Shown: positions 32,930-43,985 of the stretch, piece by piece
How the letters are laid out: each line of letters starts with the position of its first letter
Position numbering within the stretch: the stretch's first letter is position 1
NCBI RefSeq assembly: GCF_902459505.1
Contig: NC_047096.1
Location: forward strand, 3,348,001 to 3,412,000
Origin: Geotrypetes seraphini
Taxonomy: Eukaryota > Chordata > Amphibia > Gymnophiona > Dermophiidae
Direction of reading: 5' to 3'
Length of the DNA: 64,000 nt
Notes under the pieces: model-generated
Database searches by the model: none
Told to the model about the DNA's origin: nothing
The model's input: only the letters and a program-made list of their open reading frames with translations
Translations under genes and position numbers: made by a program

Positions 32930-34230
32930 TCATGAGTCTCTGGTTGCACTTCCTTCTGACTGTGCATCCAATCTTTCTTTCTTTCTGTCTTTCTTTTGCA
33001 TTCAACATTTCTTTCACAATCCAGCCCCATCCCCTTTGGGTCCAGGTCTATCTCTCTTTTCCCTCTGTTACCCTCCCCAGATTCAGTGCCAGTTCTCCTT
33101 TCTACCTTTGTTCCAGGTCTCCCTCTCTCTCCCCCCTTTGTTTGAACCTCCCATAGTCCTGCATCTGCTTCCTGTCTTTCCCCTTTCGTCCAAGCCTTTT
33201 TCTCTGTAGTCTTTCTAATGTGCTTACAACTCCCCCCCTTTCTCTGCCTCTTTCTCTCCTTCTTTCCTTCCTCCCCTCCCAGCAGATTTTAACATATCTC
33301 GCTCTTCCTTTTTTCCCCTCAGATCTAGTATCTGTCTCGTTCCTTTTTTCCTCCTCCCAGGTCTGGTATCTGTCTCCTCTCCTTCCCTCCTGCTCTGGTA
33401 TCTCCCTCCGCTCCCTTCCTCCTGTTCTTCCCTGGTCTTCCTTCTCAATTTATTTTTTGCCTCTGTCTAAATTCTTTTTTACTATTCAGTCCTCAATTTC
33501 CCTCTTTCATTGTGTCTACCTATAGCTTGCCACCTCTTTCCCTCACCCCTTCCAGTAACTAACTCTGTCCTCTTCCCTCAATCCTGCATGTGCCCTTTTT
33601 TCTTTCTTCTCCCCACTTCCTTCCAGCATCTGCTCCCCCTATCCCTCACACTTCCATTCAGCGGCTATCCCTCCTCTCCCCCACACTTCCATTCAGTGTC
33701 TGTTTCCCTCTCTCTACCCCTTCCATCTACTGTTCACCCTCTATCTCACCCCTTCCATTCAGTGCCCTCTCTGCTCTTTCCATCCAGTGTCCACCCCTCT
33801 CTCTCTCTTCTATATGGCATCTTCCCTCTTTCTATGCTCCTTCCATAAACTATCTATCCTGTGCCCCTTCTCTCCTTTGTACATGATTGATTTAAGCTCT
33901 GTCACCTCTCCGTTTTTCTCTCTCTGTCACCACCTCTTCCCTATGCTCTGGCATCTCTCTCTTCTCCTTTCTTTCCTTCCCACCCCACAGTCTGGCATCA
34001 TCCCTTCCCCGATTCCCAGCATCTCTCTCCTTTCCTTTTCTTCCATCTCTCCCTCCCCTCCAAGATCTGACATCTCCTCCTTCCTTTCCCCCTTCCTTTT
34101 CCCTTGGTCTGGCATACCTTCCTCCTTCCCTCAATGCCCTAGAATCTCCTTTCATTCCCTCCCTTATCTTCCTTTTCCCTCCAGTTGGGTACAGCAGCAC
34201 TCTCCCCAATTCTCTCCCCCTCTGCTCCCT
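32930..34230. repeat. 1.3-kb polypyrimidine tract, degenerate tandem repeat
   Basis: The plus strand is overwhelmingly C and T. Phrases such as CTTCCATTCAGTGTCTG and CTCCCCAGGTCTGGTATCTG-like words recur every 30-50 bp (for example near 33,650, 33,690, 33,755 and 33,780), so it looks like an old, diverged minisatellite. Apparent open frames here are a product of the base composition. Confidence 0.8.
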
Positions 34231-34445
34231 TTCAAGTTTTATTTTAATTTGATGAGTCGCTTAATTTAATTTTTATTAAGCGAGTTACAATAGAGAGAAA
34301 AAAAATAACATTTATTTTAACATAAAGTTTAAAATTTTTTTAAACCCAAGGCCTGGTGTCCTGAACTTCATCGGGCAGCAGCAGCATTCACAATTCACTG
34401 CTGTTGCCAGCTTCAGGCCTTCCTCTCTGTTGGGTCCTGTCTTTA

Positions 34446-35070
34446 TTAAAACAGGAAGTAGGCAGGACCCGGCAGAGAGGAAGGCCTGAAGCCGGCAACA
34501 GCAGCGAATTGTAAACGCTGCTGCTGCTCAAAGAAGGTAATGGCACCAGGCCTAGGAGCACCGAGGCAGATCGCTTCTCCCTCCTCCCAGCTGAACCCCG
34601 CTGACCTTCCTATCTCTCCCTCCCTAACGAACCCTTCCAACCCTCCCAGCAAGATGACCGAGCAGCAACCCTCTCTCCAGTAGCATCAGCAGCCGCAGCA
34701 CGCTAAACAGGCTGCTTCGTGGCTTTCTGCCGGTGAGTCCCTCTGCCGCGTCACTGATGATGTCATCAGTGACGCTTCACCGGCAGGAGAAAGCCATGAA
34801 GCAGCCTGTTTAGCGTGCTGCAGCTGCTGACACTACTGGAGAGAGGGTTGCTGCTCGGTCATCTCGCTGGGAGGGTCGGAAGGGTTCGCTTGGGGGGGAG
34901 AGATAGGAAGGTCAGCGGGGTTCAGCTGGGAGGAGGGAGAAGCGATCTGCCTCGGTGCTCCTAGGCCTGGTGCCATTACCTTCTTTGGGCAGCAGCAGCG
35001 TTTACAATTCGCTGCTGTTGCCGGCTTCAGGCCTTCCTCTCTGCCGGGTCCTGCCTACTTCCTGTTTTAA
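34446..35070. repeat. Large foldback with arms of about 310 bp
   Basis: The left arm (about 34,446-34,760) and the right arm (about 34,763-35,070) are reverse complements with few differences. The centre (34,748-34,775) is itself a nearly perfect palindrome, GCGTCACTGATGAT then GTCATCAGTGACGC. A further partial copy of the right arm's end lies in direct orientation at 34,371-34,452, so the outer segment is present three times. Nothing in it looks coding. Confidence 0.9.
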
Positions 35071-35122
35071 TGAAGGGTCAGCGGGGACCGAGTGATGATG
35101 CTGCCGCTGCTGAATCCAGGCT

Positions 35123-35231
35123 GCGATCCCCTGTCTTGTTGTCCCCACTCACAACTTCGGGATGCCCTCTCTGAAAACGGGACATTTCGGCGTCCCGAAA
35201 CTGTGAGTGGGGACAACGGAACAGGGGATCT
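35123..35231. repeat. Inverted repeat, about 42-bp arms
   Basis: GATCCCCTGTCTTGTTGTCC on the left pairs with GGACAACGGAACAGGGGATC on the right, and CACTCACAACTTCGGGA pairs with TCCCGAAACTGTGAGTG. The loop carries AAACGGGACATTTCGG. Part of the possible composite element. Confidence 0.75.
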
Positions 35232-35308
35232 GAAAAAAAAAGGGACTGTCCCGTTCAAAATGGGATATATGGTCACCTTATGTATACCTAGAGAAAAAGC
35301 TTTTAATA

Positions 35309-35525
35309 ACAGAACACAAGAACAGCCTTACTGGATTAGACCAATGGTCCATGCAGCCCAGTATCCCGTCTTTGCGGAGGCCAATCCAAGTCAGAAGTAC
35401 CTGTCAAAACCCAAAGAGTAGCAACATTCCAGAGCTGAGATTGTGATGTCATAAAGCCTCATTCCACCAATGCCTGAGAGCCAACCTCAGCAGCGATGTC
35501 ACAATGGCTTCATTGTCCTATGCTC
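35309..35525 (-). repeat. CR1-like LINE tail plus GTGATGTCATAA repeat
   Basis: The segment 35,309-35,440 has AGAACACAAGAACAGCC and CCAATGGTCCATGCAGCCCA, the reversed CR1-like tail. From 35,430 the GTGATGTCATAAAGCCTCAT repeat follows. Confidence 0.6.
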
Positions 35526-35529
35526 AGTT

Positions 35530-35690
35530 CACATAAGAACAGGCTTAATGGATCAGACCAATGGTCCATCTAGCCCAGTAGCCTGTCTTCGCGGAGGCCA
35601 ATCCATGTCACAAGTACCTGGCAAAACCCCAAATAGTAGCAGCTTTTCATGCTACCGATCCAGGGCAAGCAGTGGCTTCTCCCATGTCGG
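35530..35690 (-). repeat. CR1-like LINE tail, second copy
   Basis: ACATAAGAACAGGCTTAATG, GGTCCATCTAGCCCAGTAGC and TGCTACCGATCCAGGGCAAG match the copy at 11,948-12,250 but without its tandem expansion. Confidence 0.65.
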
Positions 35691-35694
35691 ATCA

Positions 35695-35830
35695 TGTTAC
35701 TCCCTATCAGAGAAAGCTGTGTTGGTTGCCTTTTGAGGCCAGGGTATTATTTAAATTTGGGACTTTATGTTATAAAGCTTTACACGTTCAACTCCCAGCT
35801 ATTTGCTGGATCATTTTTCCCTCTTTAAAT
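35695..35830 (+). mobile_element. L2-like LINE fragment
   Basis: It encodes KLCWLPFEARVLFKFGTLCY followed by KALHVQLPAICWIIF, closely matching the minus-strand copy near 19.1-19.3 kb. Confidence 0.65.
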
Positions 35831-35833
35831 ACC

Positions 35834-35983
35834 ATCTTCATTTGTATTCTCAATGTACGCTGTGAAGATCTTATCAAACCTATTCATAAACTTACTTTCC
35901 TTTGTTCCTTTGGCCGAATAAGTAAGTTTATGAATAGTTTTGATAAGATCTTTACAGCGTACATTGAGAATACAAATGAAGAT
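35834..35983. repeat. Inverted repeat with 63-bp arms
   Basis: Arms 35,834-35,896 and 35,921-35,983 match as reverse complements at 61 of 63 positions, with a 24-bp loop. The left arm starts ATCTTCATTTGTATTCTCAA. No target duplication noticed. It directly abuts an L2-like fragment. Confidence 0.85.
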
Positions 35984-36306
35984 GGGATTTATTAAGGTTT
36001 AATAAAGTTTAATATTTTTAACTAGAAAGTCAGAGTTCGTAGTTAGTGTTTATGTCTATATGTGTCTATTTTTTTCACAGTGCCCCCTTTCAGACGCTGT
36101 TGCGAAACTCGAGTCGAAGGGAAGCCATTTTTATAGGAACACGGGGTCGTTTACAGCACCCAGTAATGTATTGAAACTGAATACAGCGCTGCATCACATC
36201 TATGCTCTGCCTTCACTTTTCATACATCAGATAGGTGACTTTACACTTAGGAATTTTTTAATATGTTATTAATGAATTGGAAGGCAGGGTGAGGGACACT
36301 ATAGAG

Positions 36307-36479
36307 CAGGGATCTCAAAGTCCCTCCTTGAGGGCCGCCATCCAATCGGGTTTTCAGGATTTCCCCAATGAATATGCATTGAAAGCAGTGTATGCAGATA
36401 GATCTCATGCACGTTCATTGGGGAAATCCTGAAAACCCGACTGGATTGCGGCCCTCAAGGAGGGACTTTGAGACCCCTG
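36307..36479. mobile_element. hAT-type MITE with perfect 8-bp target duplication
   Basis: The ends CAGGGATCTCAAAGTCCCTC and GAGGGACTTTGAGACCCCTG are inverted. The flanks CTATAGAG at 36,299-36,306 and 36,480-36,487 are identical. It belongs to the same family as 30,601 and 44,579. Confidence 0.9.
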
Positions 36480-37240
36480 CTATAGAGCAATGATGGTCCC
36501 TCAATACAACCAGCGCTTGTACGTCTGATGGAACGTCTGCACTTTTTGGTTGGTGACTGAGCGCTTTAATAGCATGTGTTGCACTTTATCATTATTAGTA
36601 TATAATTATTTTTTTTATTATTTTTTTTACTTGAGCGAAAACTGAACTTGTGGAGATATTTTTCAGTCATACTTTAAATAGAAACAAAAGTTAAATCTAA
36701 GCGGTTCACAATATATAAAAGACGAGTCAATTAACAGTAAAAAAACTTACAGAAACAAAAGGAAAAGGACGATAATGAAAGGAAGGAAAATATGAACAGG
36801 AGGATGAGTAATGCAGTAAATGAAGGCACATAAAGACCCGTCACATTTGTTCGCAAGGCAATGTTGAAGCAACAAACCAGTAATTATTTGTTTTACTCGC
36901 TAGGTTTCCGTATAAGATGTCTTCCCCTCCCCCTCCCCAAAGATAGGTAAAACCTGTACTCAAGATAATTTGAATGTGGTTTAAAATAGGCATAATTGCT
37001 CCTGATGCCTATTTTATGGGATGGAGACCATAGAATTCTGTCCAGCATCAGCTACACTCCCTGATACTGCCCCCCCCCCTCCTTTGCTGGAGTCGCCATC
37101 AAAGCCAACTTGCCATATATGGGACACAGACCGTAGAAGTCCATCTAGCATCGCCTTCATTTCCCCGCTGTTGGGACTTCTGCACATTGGGTAGGGAGGC
37201 AGTTCTGGACAAGAACGCCTTGATCCGGAAAGGCAAAGCA
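36480..37240. repeat. LINE remnants and AT-rich sequence
   Basis: Near 36,600 is a T/A-rich run. At 36,690-36,740 TAAATCTAAGCGGTTCACAA is a reversed LINE tail. From about 37,010 to 37,160 ATATATGGGACACAGACCGT and GAAGTCCATCTAGCATCGCC match a CR1-like internal segment, also seen reversed near 13,600-13,640. Confidence 0.45.
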
Positions 37241-37244
37241 TTAA

Positions 37245-37676
37245 GGCCCAAATTCTGTAACCAGCACCTAAATTTAGGCACCTATAGGCACCTATCTAAA
37301 TGGAATACCAAGCCCAATTAAGCTTTTTAATCAGCACTGATTGAAACCTAGGCGCCTATCAAGAAAAGTGCGATTCTGTAACAAGGCGCCTCTAAAAATT
37401 TGGGCGGCCTTCAAAAAAATAGGCGCTCTGCATGTTAGGCGTGGGCGTGACTACGTTTTAGGCGCCTTCATACAGAATCGCTGCTCTTAAGCATGCTTAA
37501 GCGCTCGCATGGGTGCCAAACTTTTAGCTGTGCCTGGAGCTGGCCTATTTAACGGTCACCTCCAAAATAGTTGCCGCTCAGCGTGATTCACTAAACAGCA
37601 GCCAATTTTACTTGAATCGCGCTGAACGGTGCCTATATTGGCGCCTAACTTTTGGGCGCTTCTTATAGATTTGCCC
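37245..37676. mobile_element. 432-bp MITE flanked by TTAA
   Basis: The ends GGCCCAAATTCTGTAACC and, reversed, GGGCAAATCTATAAGAAGCG are imperfect inverted repeats, flanked on both sides by TTAA (37,241-37,244 and 37,677-37,680). The interior is rich in AGGCGCCT words. A TTAA duplication would fit a piggyBac-type mobiliser. Family assignment is an inference. Confidence 0.6.
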
Positions 37677-37816
37677 TTAAGCGTGTTTCCGCAGTTGCAT
37701 TACATGAGCATACAAGAACCCCACTTAATTCCCTCCATAACCCATGTCTAGATTACTGGACCAGCTGGTTTTTGAATAGTCGGTAACATTAGGGTGGCCA
37801 GTGCCTAACATCTGAC

Positions 37817-37989
37817 TAGAGATGTTCCCCGTCCTCACAAGAACTCATTTTCCCATCCCGTCAAGTTCTTTTCCTGCCCCATCCCTGCAAGTTCTGTCCT
37901 CATAAGTGTTTGAGGCTTGTGCGGTTAAGGTAGAGCTTACAGGAATGGGGCAGGGGCAGGAACAAATTTGTCCCCCGTGTCATTCTCTA
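37817..37989. mobile_element. hAT-like MITE with perfect 8-bp target duplication
   Basis: It starts TAGAGATGTTCCCCGTCC and ends CCCCGTGTCATTCTCTA. The flanks CATCTGAC at 37,809-37,816 and 37,990-37,997 are identical. It is a short relative of the copy at 20,797. Confidence 0.85.
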
Positions 37990-38271
37990 CATCTGACTTT
38001 ATAGGCAATCTTGCTACCTAAGTAACTCCATTTCATGCGGGGCGTCTAAATTATTCCAGAACTTACAGCTTGCTAAACAAATCCACTGGGCTCTATACCA
38101 TTTTGGATCAACCACTTTTCATTTCTTTTAACTCCCGACATCCGGGGCTGAAGTAATAAAACCGTGTTAGAACCATGTGCTGAACAGAATAGAAAATCGT
38201 ATGCAAATATGCATTTAATAAAATGTACACCAAGAGAGGAAAGTCCACAGATTGCCATGGAAATATACCAG

Positions 38272-38437
38272 TCCTTTTACTAAGATGTGGTAACCGATTT
38301 GGTGCATGCTAAATGCTAACGCACGCCAACACGTCCATAGGCTATAATGGACGTGTTAGCACGTGTTAGCGCTTAGCATGTGTTAATTTTTAGCACACGC
38401 TAAAATGGCTACCGCGCCTTAGTAACAGGACCCCATA
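38272..38437. mobile_element. Palindromic MITE (CTTTTACTAAG family)
   Basis: GTCCTTTTACTAAGATGTGG and CGCGCCTTAGTAACAGGAC are inverted ends; GCACGCCAACACGTCCAT and ATGGACGTGTTAGCACGTG pair inside. About 166 bp. Confidence 0.7.
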
Positions 38438-39029
38438 GTTAACAGGTTTTTGCTTTGGAAGTTAGCAGGAAAGTCAATATTTTAGACAGGAACTGGGGCA
38501 GCACCAATGTGTAGCAACCAGAATCTGCAAATATTAGGTTGATTGCATGAATATCTAAAATATCAAATATTCTCTTTAAATCTATCATTCAGCAGGAGGA
38601 GAGAAAGAAAGAAGATAAGGAAATCTCCTGAAGAGCTGGAAAACATCACAGAACAAGAATGAAAAGCAAAGATTAAAAGAGGATAAAAGCCAGAACAAAT
38701 ATTAGAGAACCGTTACACTTCTGCAATACTACAAAGCTGGTAGGATTAGCTCCAGAACCAAGAAAACTCTTCAGTTGCTTAAGGTCAAAGAGTGTATCAT
38801 CATTACCATCAAACAAGGAAATTATAGAATAAAAGTGTTTCCTCCATCGCCAAAACCTGTTTGTCCAAGGCTAAAAAAGCTTTGTGCCTAACTCATGTGA
38901 ACCTAGAGAAAAATCAGGAAAAACTAGTCACACAGCCCATAAAAAACATGCTACCTAGAGAAAACTGAAAGCAGATCAAGACTCTCCAATCCTTTCACAA
39001 ACAGCATACGCTAAATGCCAAGCCACTTG
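38438..39029. other. Intergenic sequence, unassigned
   Basis: AT-rich, no element ends or exons recognised. Confidence 0.3.
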
Positions 39030-39715
39030 TTCTATTCCTATTGGCTGCTTTGTAAAAGCCCATCCATACGGCCTATCTATGCCGTCTATTATCTCTTCCT
39101 CTCCCTTCGAGATCCAAAGCTTTCTTGAATTCGGATACACTTTTTGTCTCAACCGCTTCCACTGGAAGGCCATGCCAAGCATTCATCAATCACCCTTTCC
39201 ATGAAAAAGTGTTTTCTGAGTCTATCCCCTTTCACCTTCATCCTATGCTCCAAAGAGACATTTAAATATCTATCTCCCCTCTCTCCCAAAGAATACATAA
39301 GAAATCTTTAAGTCTGTTACCATCAACCATTTTATTAGCCATCCTCTGGATTCAACTCCATCCCATTTATATTTTTTTGGAAGTGTGGTCTCCAGAATTG
39401 AATACAAATATTCTAAATGAGGTCTCATCAGAGTCTGATACAGGGGCATTATAATCTCCTTTTTCCTGTTGGCTGTTCCTTTCTCTTCTAGCTTTTGCCA
39501 TCACCTTTTCCACCTTAAGATCATGACACCCAAATCCCGCTCCTCCTTTGTGCACAGTTTTTTACCCCCCCTAAACAGTACCATTTCCTCACGTTTTGCA
39601 GTCCAAATGCATGGCCTTGCATTTCTTAGCATTAAATCTTAGCTGTCAAATTCCAGACCATTCTTTAAGCATCACCAGGTCTTCCTCATGTTCTCCACAT
39701 GATTAGGGGTGTCTG
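39030..39715 (-). mobile_element. CR1-like LINE, minus strand, copy B
   Basis: The stretch holds GTTTTCTGAGTCTATCCCCT, TTTTATTAGCCATCCTCTGG, GGAAGTGTGGTCTCCAGAAT and GTCCAAATGCATGGCCTTGC in order. These correspond to copy A at 22.6-23.1 kb and extend further into the element. Many breaks, no long open frame. Confidence 0.65.
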
Positions 39716-40639
39716 TTTTGGTATCATCCACAAAACGGAAACCTTACCAGACAGCCCTTCAACAATATTGCTTACAAAAATGTTAAGAAGTGCAAGCCCA
39801 GTCTCAAAATCCAGTTCCTAACAGGCTCGATGGCAAAAGGTGGCCATCAAGGTTCCATGAGAGAATTTCCCGACAAGAGACCTCTAAAAAGTCAGTCAAG
39901 TCTAAACTTTCCCCCCTCTACCTTGGCCTGGAGATCTAAGATAAGCAGCCTAGGTTAAGGGTGGTTTGAAGAACTTCTGAAAAATATTCTACAGCAAGAT
40001 CAAGGGGGACTTAAGGAAGCCCACAAATCTCAAATTAAGAAACCTTACTTGGTTCTCCAGAGCATCCAGTTTTAAATGAACCTTGTCTGTCTTTAAATCA
40101 AAGCAAGCTTGTGTGTTTGTGAATCACTCACTTGGTCTGTCTGTCCAACCCATCCCTCATTAAAGTCACTAGTTCATCTGAATGCTTTACCATCTGGGTT
40201 TGCAATGTTTCAAAACTCCTAGAAAATGTATCCAAATGCTCAGAATTTACTCCATCTTACTTACGACTGAAAGACATGTACCAGCGCTACACCTGAATCC
40301 CCTTCTCTTTGGAACACATAGCTCTCTTAAGGCTCATGTCCTCCAGTTCCGAGTACTCTTTCCTTATCCTTCCCAACAGCCCCACTGGGGCTGTCCAGAT
40401 ATGGAGAGCACTCCTCTTTCCCCCCCCCCCCCACACACACACACACTTCTCACCAGTACAAACTGTAGGAAGAGTCTCTCTTCTGGGTTTTGGCAGATTG
40501 CATTGCTGCAGGCTGGGGTAGTCAGCACATCTCACTTCAACTAATAGAAGCTTGGAGCATGAGCATCACAAAGTCCAAAGACTGTTGACATCTGCTCAAA
40601 AGGCACCAGCCTCATCAGGAAAGGTACACCAAGATGATA
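39716..40639. other. Intergenic sequence, unassigned
   Basis: Contains a C-run followed by a CA dinucleotide repeat at 40,420-40,446. Otherwise nothing recognised. Confidence 0.35.
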
Positions 40640-40927
40640 ATGGGGATGGAACTCCTCTCATATGAGGAGACTAAAAAGGTTAGGGTATGATTGAAGTCTA
40701 CAAAATCCTGAGTGCAGTAGAATGGGTACAAGCGGATCGATTTTTCACACCGTCAAAAATTACATAGACCATGAAATTACAGGGAAATATTTTTTAAACC
40801 AGTAGGATGAAATATTGCTATTCCTTGGGTTTTGGCCAGGCACTAGGGACTGGTTTGGCCACCATGAGAACGGGCTACTGGGCTTGATGGACCATTGGTC
40901 TGACCCAGTAAGGTCATTCTTATGTTA
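40640..40927 (+). mobile_element. CR1-like LINE 3' end, copy 4
   Basis: The 3' part reads GGGCTTGATGGACCATTGGT, CTGACCCAGTAAGG and TTCTTATGTTAT. The upstream part keeps only diverged coding sequence. It is the sense-strand version of the tails at 11,948 and 35,530. Confidence 0.7.
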
Positions 40928-40929
40928 TT

Positions 40930-43049
40930 TCTCCATTAGGGACCCAAAATGTAAACCAACTTCCAAGAACTTCTGGAGCTGACACTACTATGTATGCTCC
41001 TGGTACCATCTTGTGTCAGAATTTTCTATGCATTACTTGATGGTGACTTAAGCCAGGGCTGCCTCCACCCTGATCTCCTTGTCCTCTCCCCTACCTTCCA
41101 CCCCCCACCCTCAGCTCTTCCCACGGTCAGTATAAAAAAGAAAATGTATGGCTTCTGGACTTCTTCCTAACTCTTCTAAATACATGTGTATCAGTGTACA
41201 TTCATGTGCATCTGTATCGGGTTTCTGGGTCCGATGGGGAGAGGGCATGAGAGGCAACAACAGTTTTGATAAGTGCAGTTCCTTGATCACTGTTACTGTT
41301 ATGAAGAGGCTAGAAAATTTATTGACTAGGCTATAACATACTTCCCAGAGGGCCCAGGGCGGTGTTGAGCAGCTATAGATTGAAATAAAGCTTACCACTT
41401 ATATTTGGTCTCTTTTACTGTTAAAAAAAAATCAACACAGTAAACACGGAGACAGCCAAAGTGAATTCTAAGATATGTGATGCAGTATGTGTATGGGTGG
41501 CCAAGGGAAGGGGGGTACAGTCCAGGGGTTGTTGGGGTACTTGCAAGGAATAAATTGGGGGACAGTGAAGCAGTTCAGCTTCTGCCCCACCAGTAGCAAA
41601 TGCACTGGACCTTTTTTTATGGAGGGGAGAGGGAGTTAGTTTTCTGCGACTCCCCTGGTGCAATGTATTTTTGTATCAGTGTTTCCCCATGCCAAGTATC
41701 TTTTAAAATGTTCAGTCATTTTGTCACCTGATTTTTATCATTCTTTCCTAGTGCTGTTGAGCTGGTAATAATCATACATTAATCATGTATACTGAGACAA
41801 ACCCTTCACTAGCACAAGCCACGCAAAAAAAACCCGAGAGCAGGAGCAAAATTCCACATTAGACAATGGAGATTAAGCCCTCTAGGTTGTATGATGTCAG
41901 TTGCACCAATGCCTTCAATACCACTGAATTTATGGCTTTGCATTTCTTTGCACAGTTTTCTTAAACACTAGACTTTTCTGTGCAAGATGAGCCCTTCCTC
42001 CAAGTGATGAAAAGTGCCCCGATCCCACCCTACCCTAAGCCTTCGACCGACGTTTTACTGCATCTGCTTCTCAGTACTACTGAAAGTGAAAGGTTACAAC
42101 ACGTGCAGACGAGCTAATAACACACTGTGCATTTGTGTGCCTTTCTGCTTTGGGTTAATTGCTGGGCTGGGTGATCACCACACAGTGAAAGCCATGAATT
42201 AATGTATTTATGACCCATATTATCTGAATTAAAAACAAAGAGCCCTTAAGAGGATCACCTTTCAGACTTAAGATCAAATTTCTGAATAAAATGGGCAGAT
42301 TAACTGAGGCTCACAGTGTTATCACTTACACCATATGACTATAAGTGGATCCAATCTACTTACACATCTTAAATCCAAACTTATTGATTTCATTGACATA
42401 CCTTGCTGGAAGGTGTCCATGGCTGTTCAGGCTGCAGAGAGGACCCAGAAAAAAGTTAATTCTCATTTTGGGGCCACAGAGTAAACCAGAAAGACTAGAA
42501 TCACCAGAAGTGGTTTCCCACAGCTGAATGGATTATATAGTACTTTTCAGGAATTTCTACCAACACTGCAGAAATTCATACTCTGAGCTCAGCAGCTGTG
42601 GCCAGCTTCCTTAGTAAAGCAAGTCTAACAAAGGTTTACTGTAGTTTAATCATGAAACAAGCCAAGCTTGGTTCAGAGGGCATTCATGTTATTATGGGAT
42701 TATTAGAAGATGCTGATTGCAGGACCTTGTTTAAAAAACCCCAAACCAAAGAGGCGGTGGGATTGTGAATGATAGAAAAATGTAAGGTGGGCAAGTGTAA
42801 AGTCTTTCCCCAAAGCATTACAGAATAAAACAGATTCTTATCATCAATGGAGCAACCACAAGGTAAGTATTGTGCATTCCCTCTCAAAATAGGTATTGAA
42901 GAACCAGAAGTTAAAGCATTTCTTCAACCAGCTCCCAAAAAACTAAAATTTACTACTGACAAATAAGAGTGCAGGCTAATAATGGAACTGGGTTTTGTTT
43001 TTTTTGGAAAAAAGGTTTATGTATGGTTCTTGAGAGGAGGTTATTGTCG
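40930..43049. other. Intergenic sequence, unassigned
   Basis: About 2.1 kb without recognisable repeat ends, tandem arrays or coding exons. It could contain unique sequence or old repeats beyond visual recognition. Confidence 0.3.
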
Positions 43050-43057
43050 CATTACAT

Positions 43058-43344
43058 CAGTGGTCTCAAACTTGTGGCCCAGGGGCCACATGCAGCCCGC
43101 CAGGTACTATTTTGAGGCCCTCGGTATGTTTATCATAATCACAAACAAAATAAAACCATTTCTTGATCATCCGTCTCTTTAGCTATAAATTACAAAATTA
43201 TTATTAAGACTTAGCCAAAAGGAAAGATTTATAAACTATAAAGTTTTACCTCATTTCTTTAATAAGACATTAATTACTTTTTCTGCGGCCCTCCAAACAC
43301 CTCCAAATCCAAAATGTGGCCCTGCAAAGGGTTGGAGACCACTG
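43058..43344. mobile_element. hAT-type element with perfect 8-bp target duplication
   Basis: It starts CAGTGGTCTCAAACTTGTGG and ends GGGTTGGAGACCACTG. The flanks CATTACAT at 43,050-43,057 and 43,345-43,352 are identical. This is the reference copy in the window for the family also present at 31,574, 32,005, 13,465 and 63,049. Confidence 0.9.
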
Positions 43345-43589
43345 CATTACATGGATGGGATCAAATGGTGGATGGTATTGAATCATCTCCGCCTGAATGG
43401 CTTTCTCCTTCTGGTCCGGAAGAGGCTCTGCTCGTGTTTGTAGCTGCTAGCATTACTACTTCAATTCAATAGGAAATTACTAAAGCTGCAGTAACTTAGT
43501 TGATCCAATACAGCCACTCGGTAGATAATTTAGGAAAAACTGCTGTGAGCATGTTTCTCCATTATTTAGAGAGCTTCACTGCCTAAAGG

Positions 43590-43985
43590 TTCAGGATAGC
43601 ATTTGCTTTAAAATTGTTTTGCCTTTAAAGCTCTTCATGGGTTGGCCCCAGCTGTGCTAGGTTCTGATGTTAATTTTTCTTTCCCTATGTAGGTAAGTCA
43701 TAGGGATAGTCAGGGACCACTGCTCAGGCAATGGGCCTGATGGGCCGCCGTGGGAGTGGACCGCTGGGCGAGATGGACCTCTGCAGAGGCAACTTCTTAT
43801 GTTCTTAGCTACATCTCAGACAACAGCAACTTACTTTAATGTTTTCTTCCTTTAGGTTTGTTTGCCATAAGCAAACTCTTGAACAATTGTTTGAATTTGG
43901 AATGTTATCCCGGTAGAAATTCATATTTTGATCTGTTTTTTTACACCTTCCTCTCAAATCTGTTTTAATAACCTTGTGTTAATTA
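43590..43985 (+). mobile_element. L2-like LINE fragment, interrupted
   Basis: The words FKALHGLAPAVL (about 43,625-43,662) match the L2-type C-terminal region. Further fragments follow after 43,808. A CR1-like tail at 43,683-43,808 lies inside it. Confidence 0.5.
43683..43808 (+). repeat. CR1-like LINE 3' tail, copy 5
   Basis: CGTGGGAGTGGACCGCTGGG, CGAGATGGACCTCTGCAGAG and CTTCTTATGTTCTTA are the last ~120 bp of the family. It is inserted in an L2-like fragment and is therefore younger than that copy. Confidence 0.75.

Larger units (their letters stand above)
32518..35283. mobile_element. Possible 2.8-kb composite DNA element
   Basis: The left side reads TAATGTGACCATTTA and, 20 bp on, CATCAAAATGGGACATC; the right side reads, reversed, CATAAGGTGACCATATATCC and CATTTTGAACGGGAC. 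These look like imperfect inverted ends. Between them lie a long pyrimidine tract (32,930-34,230), a large foldback (34,446-35,070) and a smaller inverted repeat (35,123-35,231). No transposase is visible and no target duplication is clear. It could instead be several unrelated elements side by side. Confidence 0.35.

Noticed and set aside
33220-34269. Ser/Pro/Leu-rich open frames on the plus strand and Arg/Glu-rich ones on the minus strand
   Set aside because: They result from the pyrimidine-rich composition, which makes stops rare; no codon pattern, splice sites or homology.
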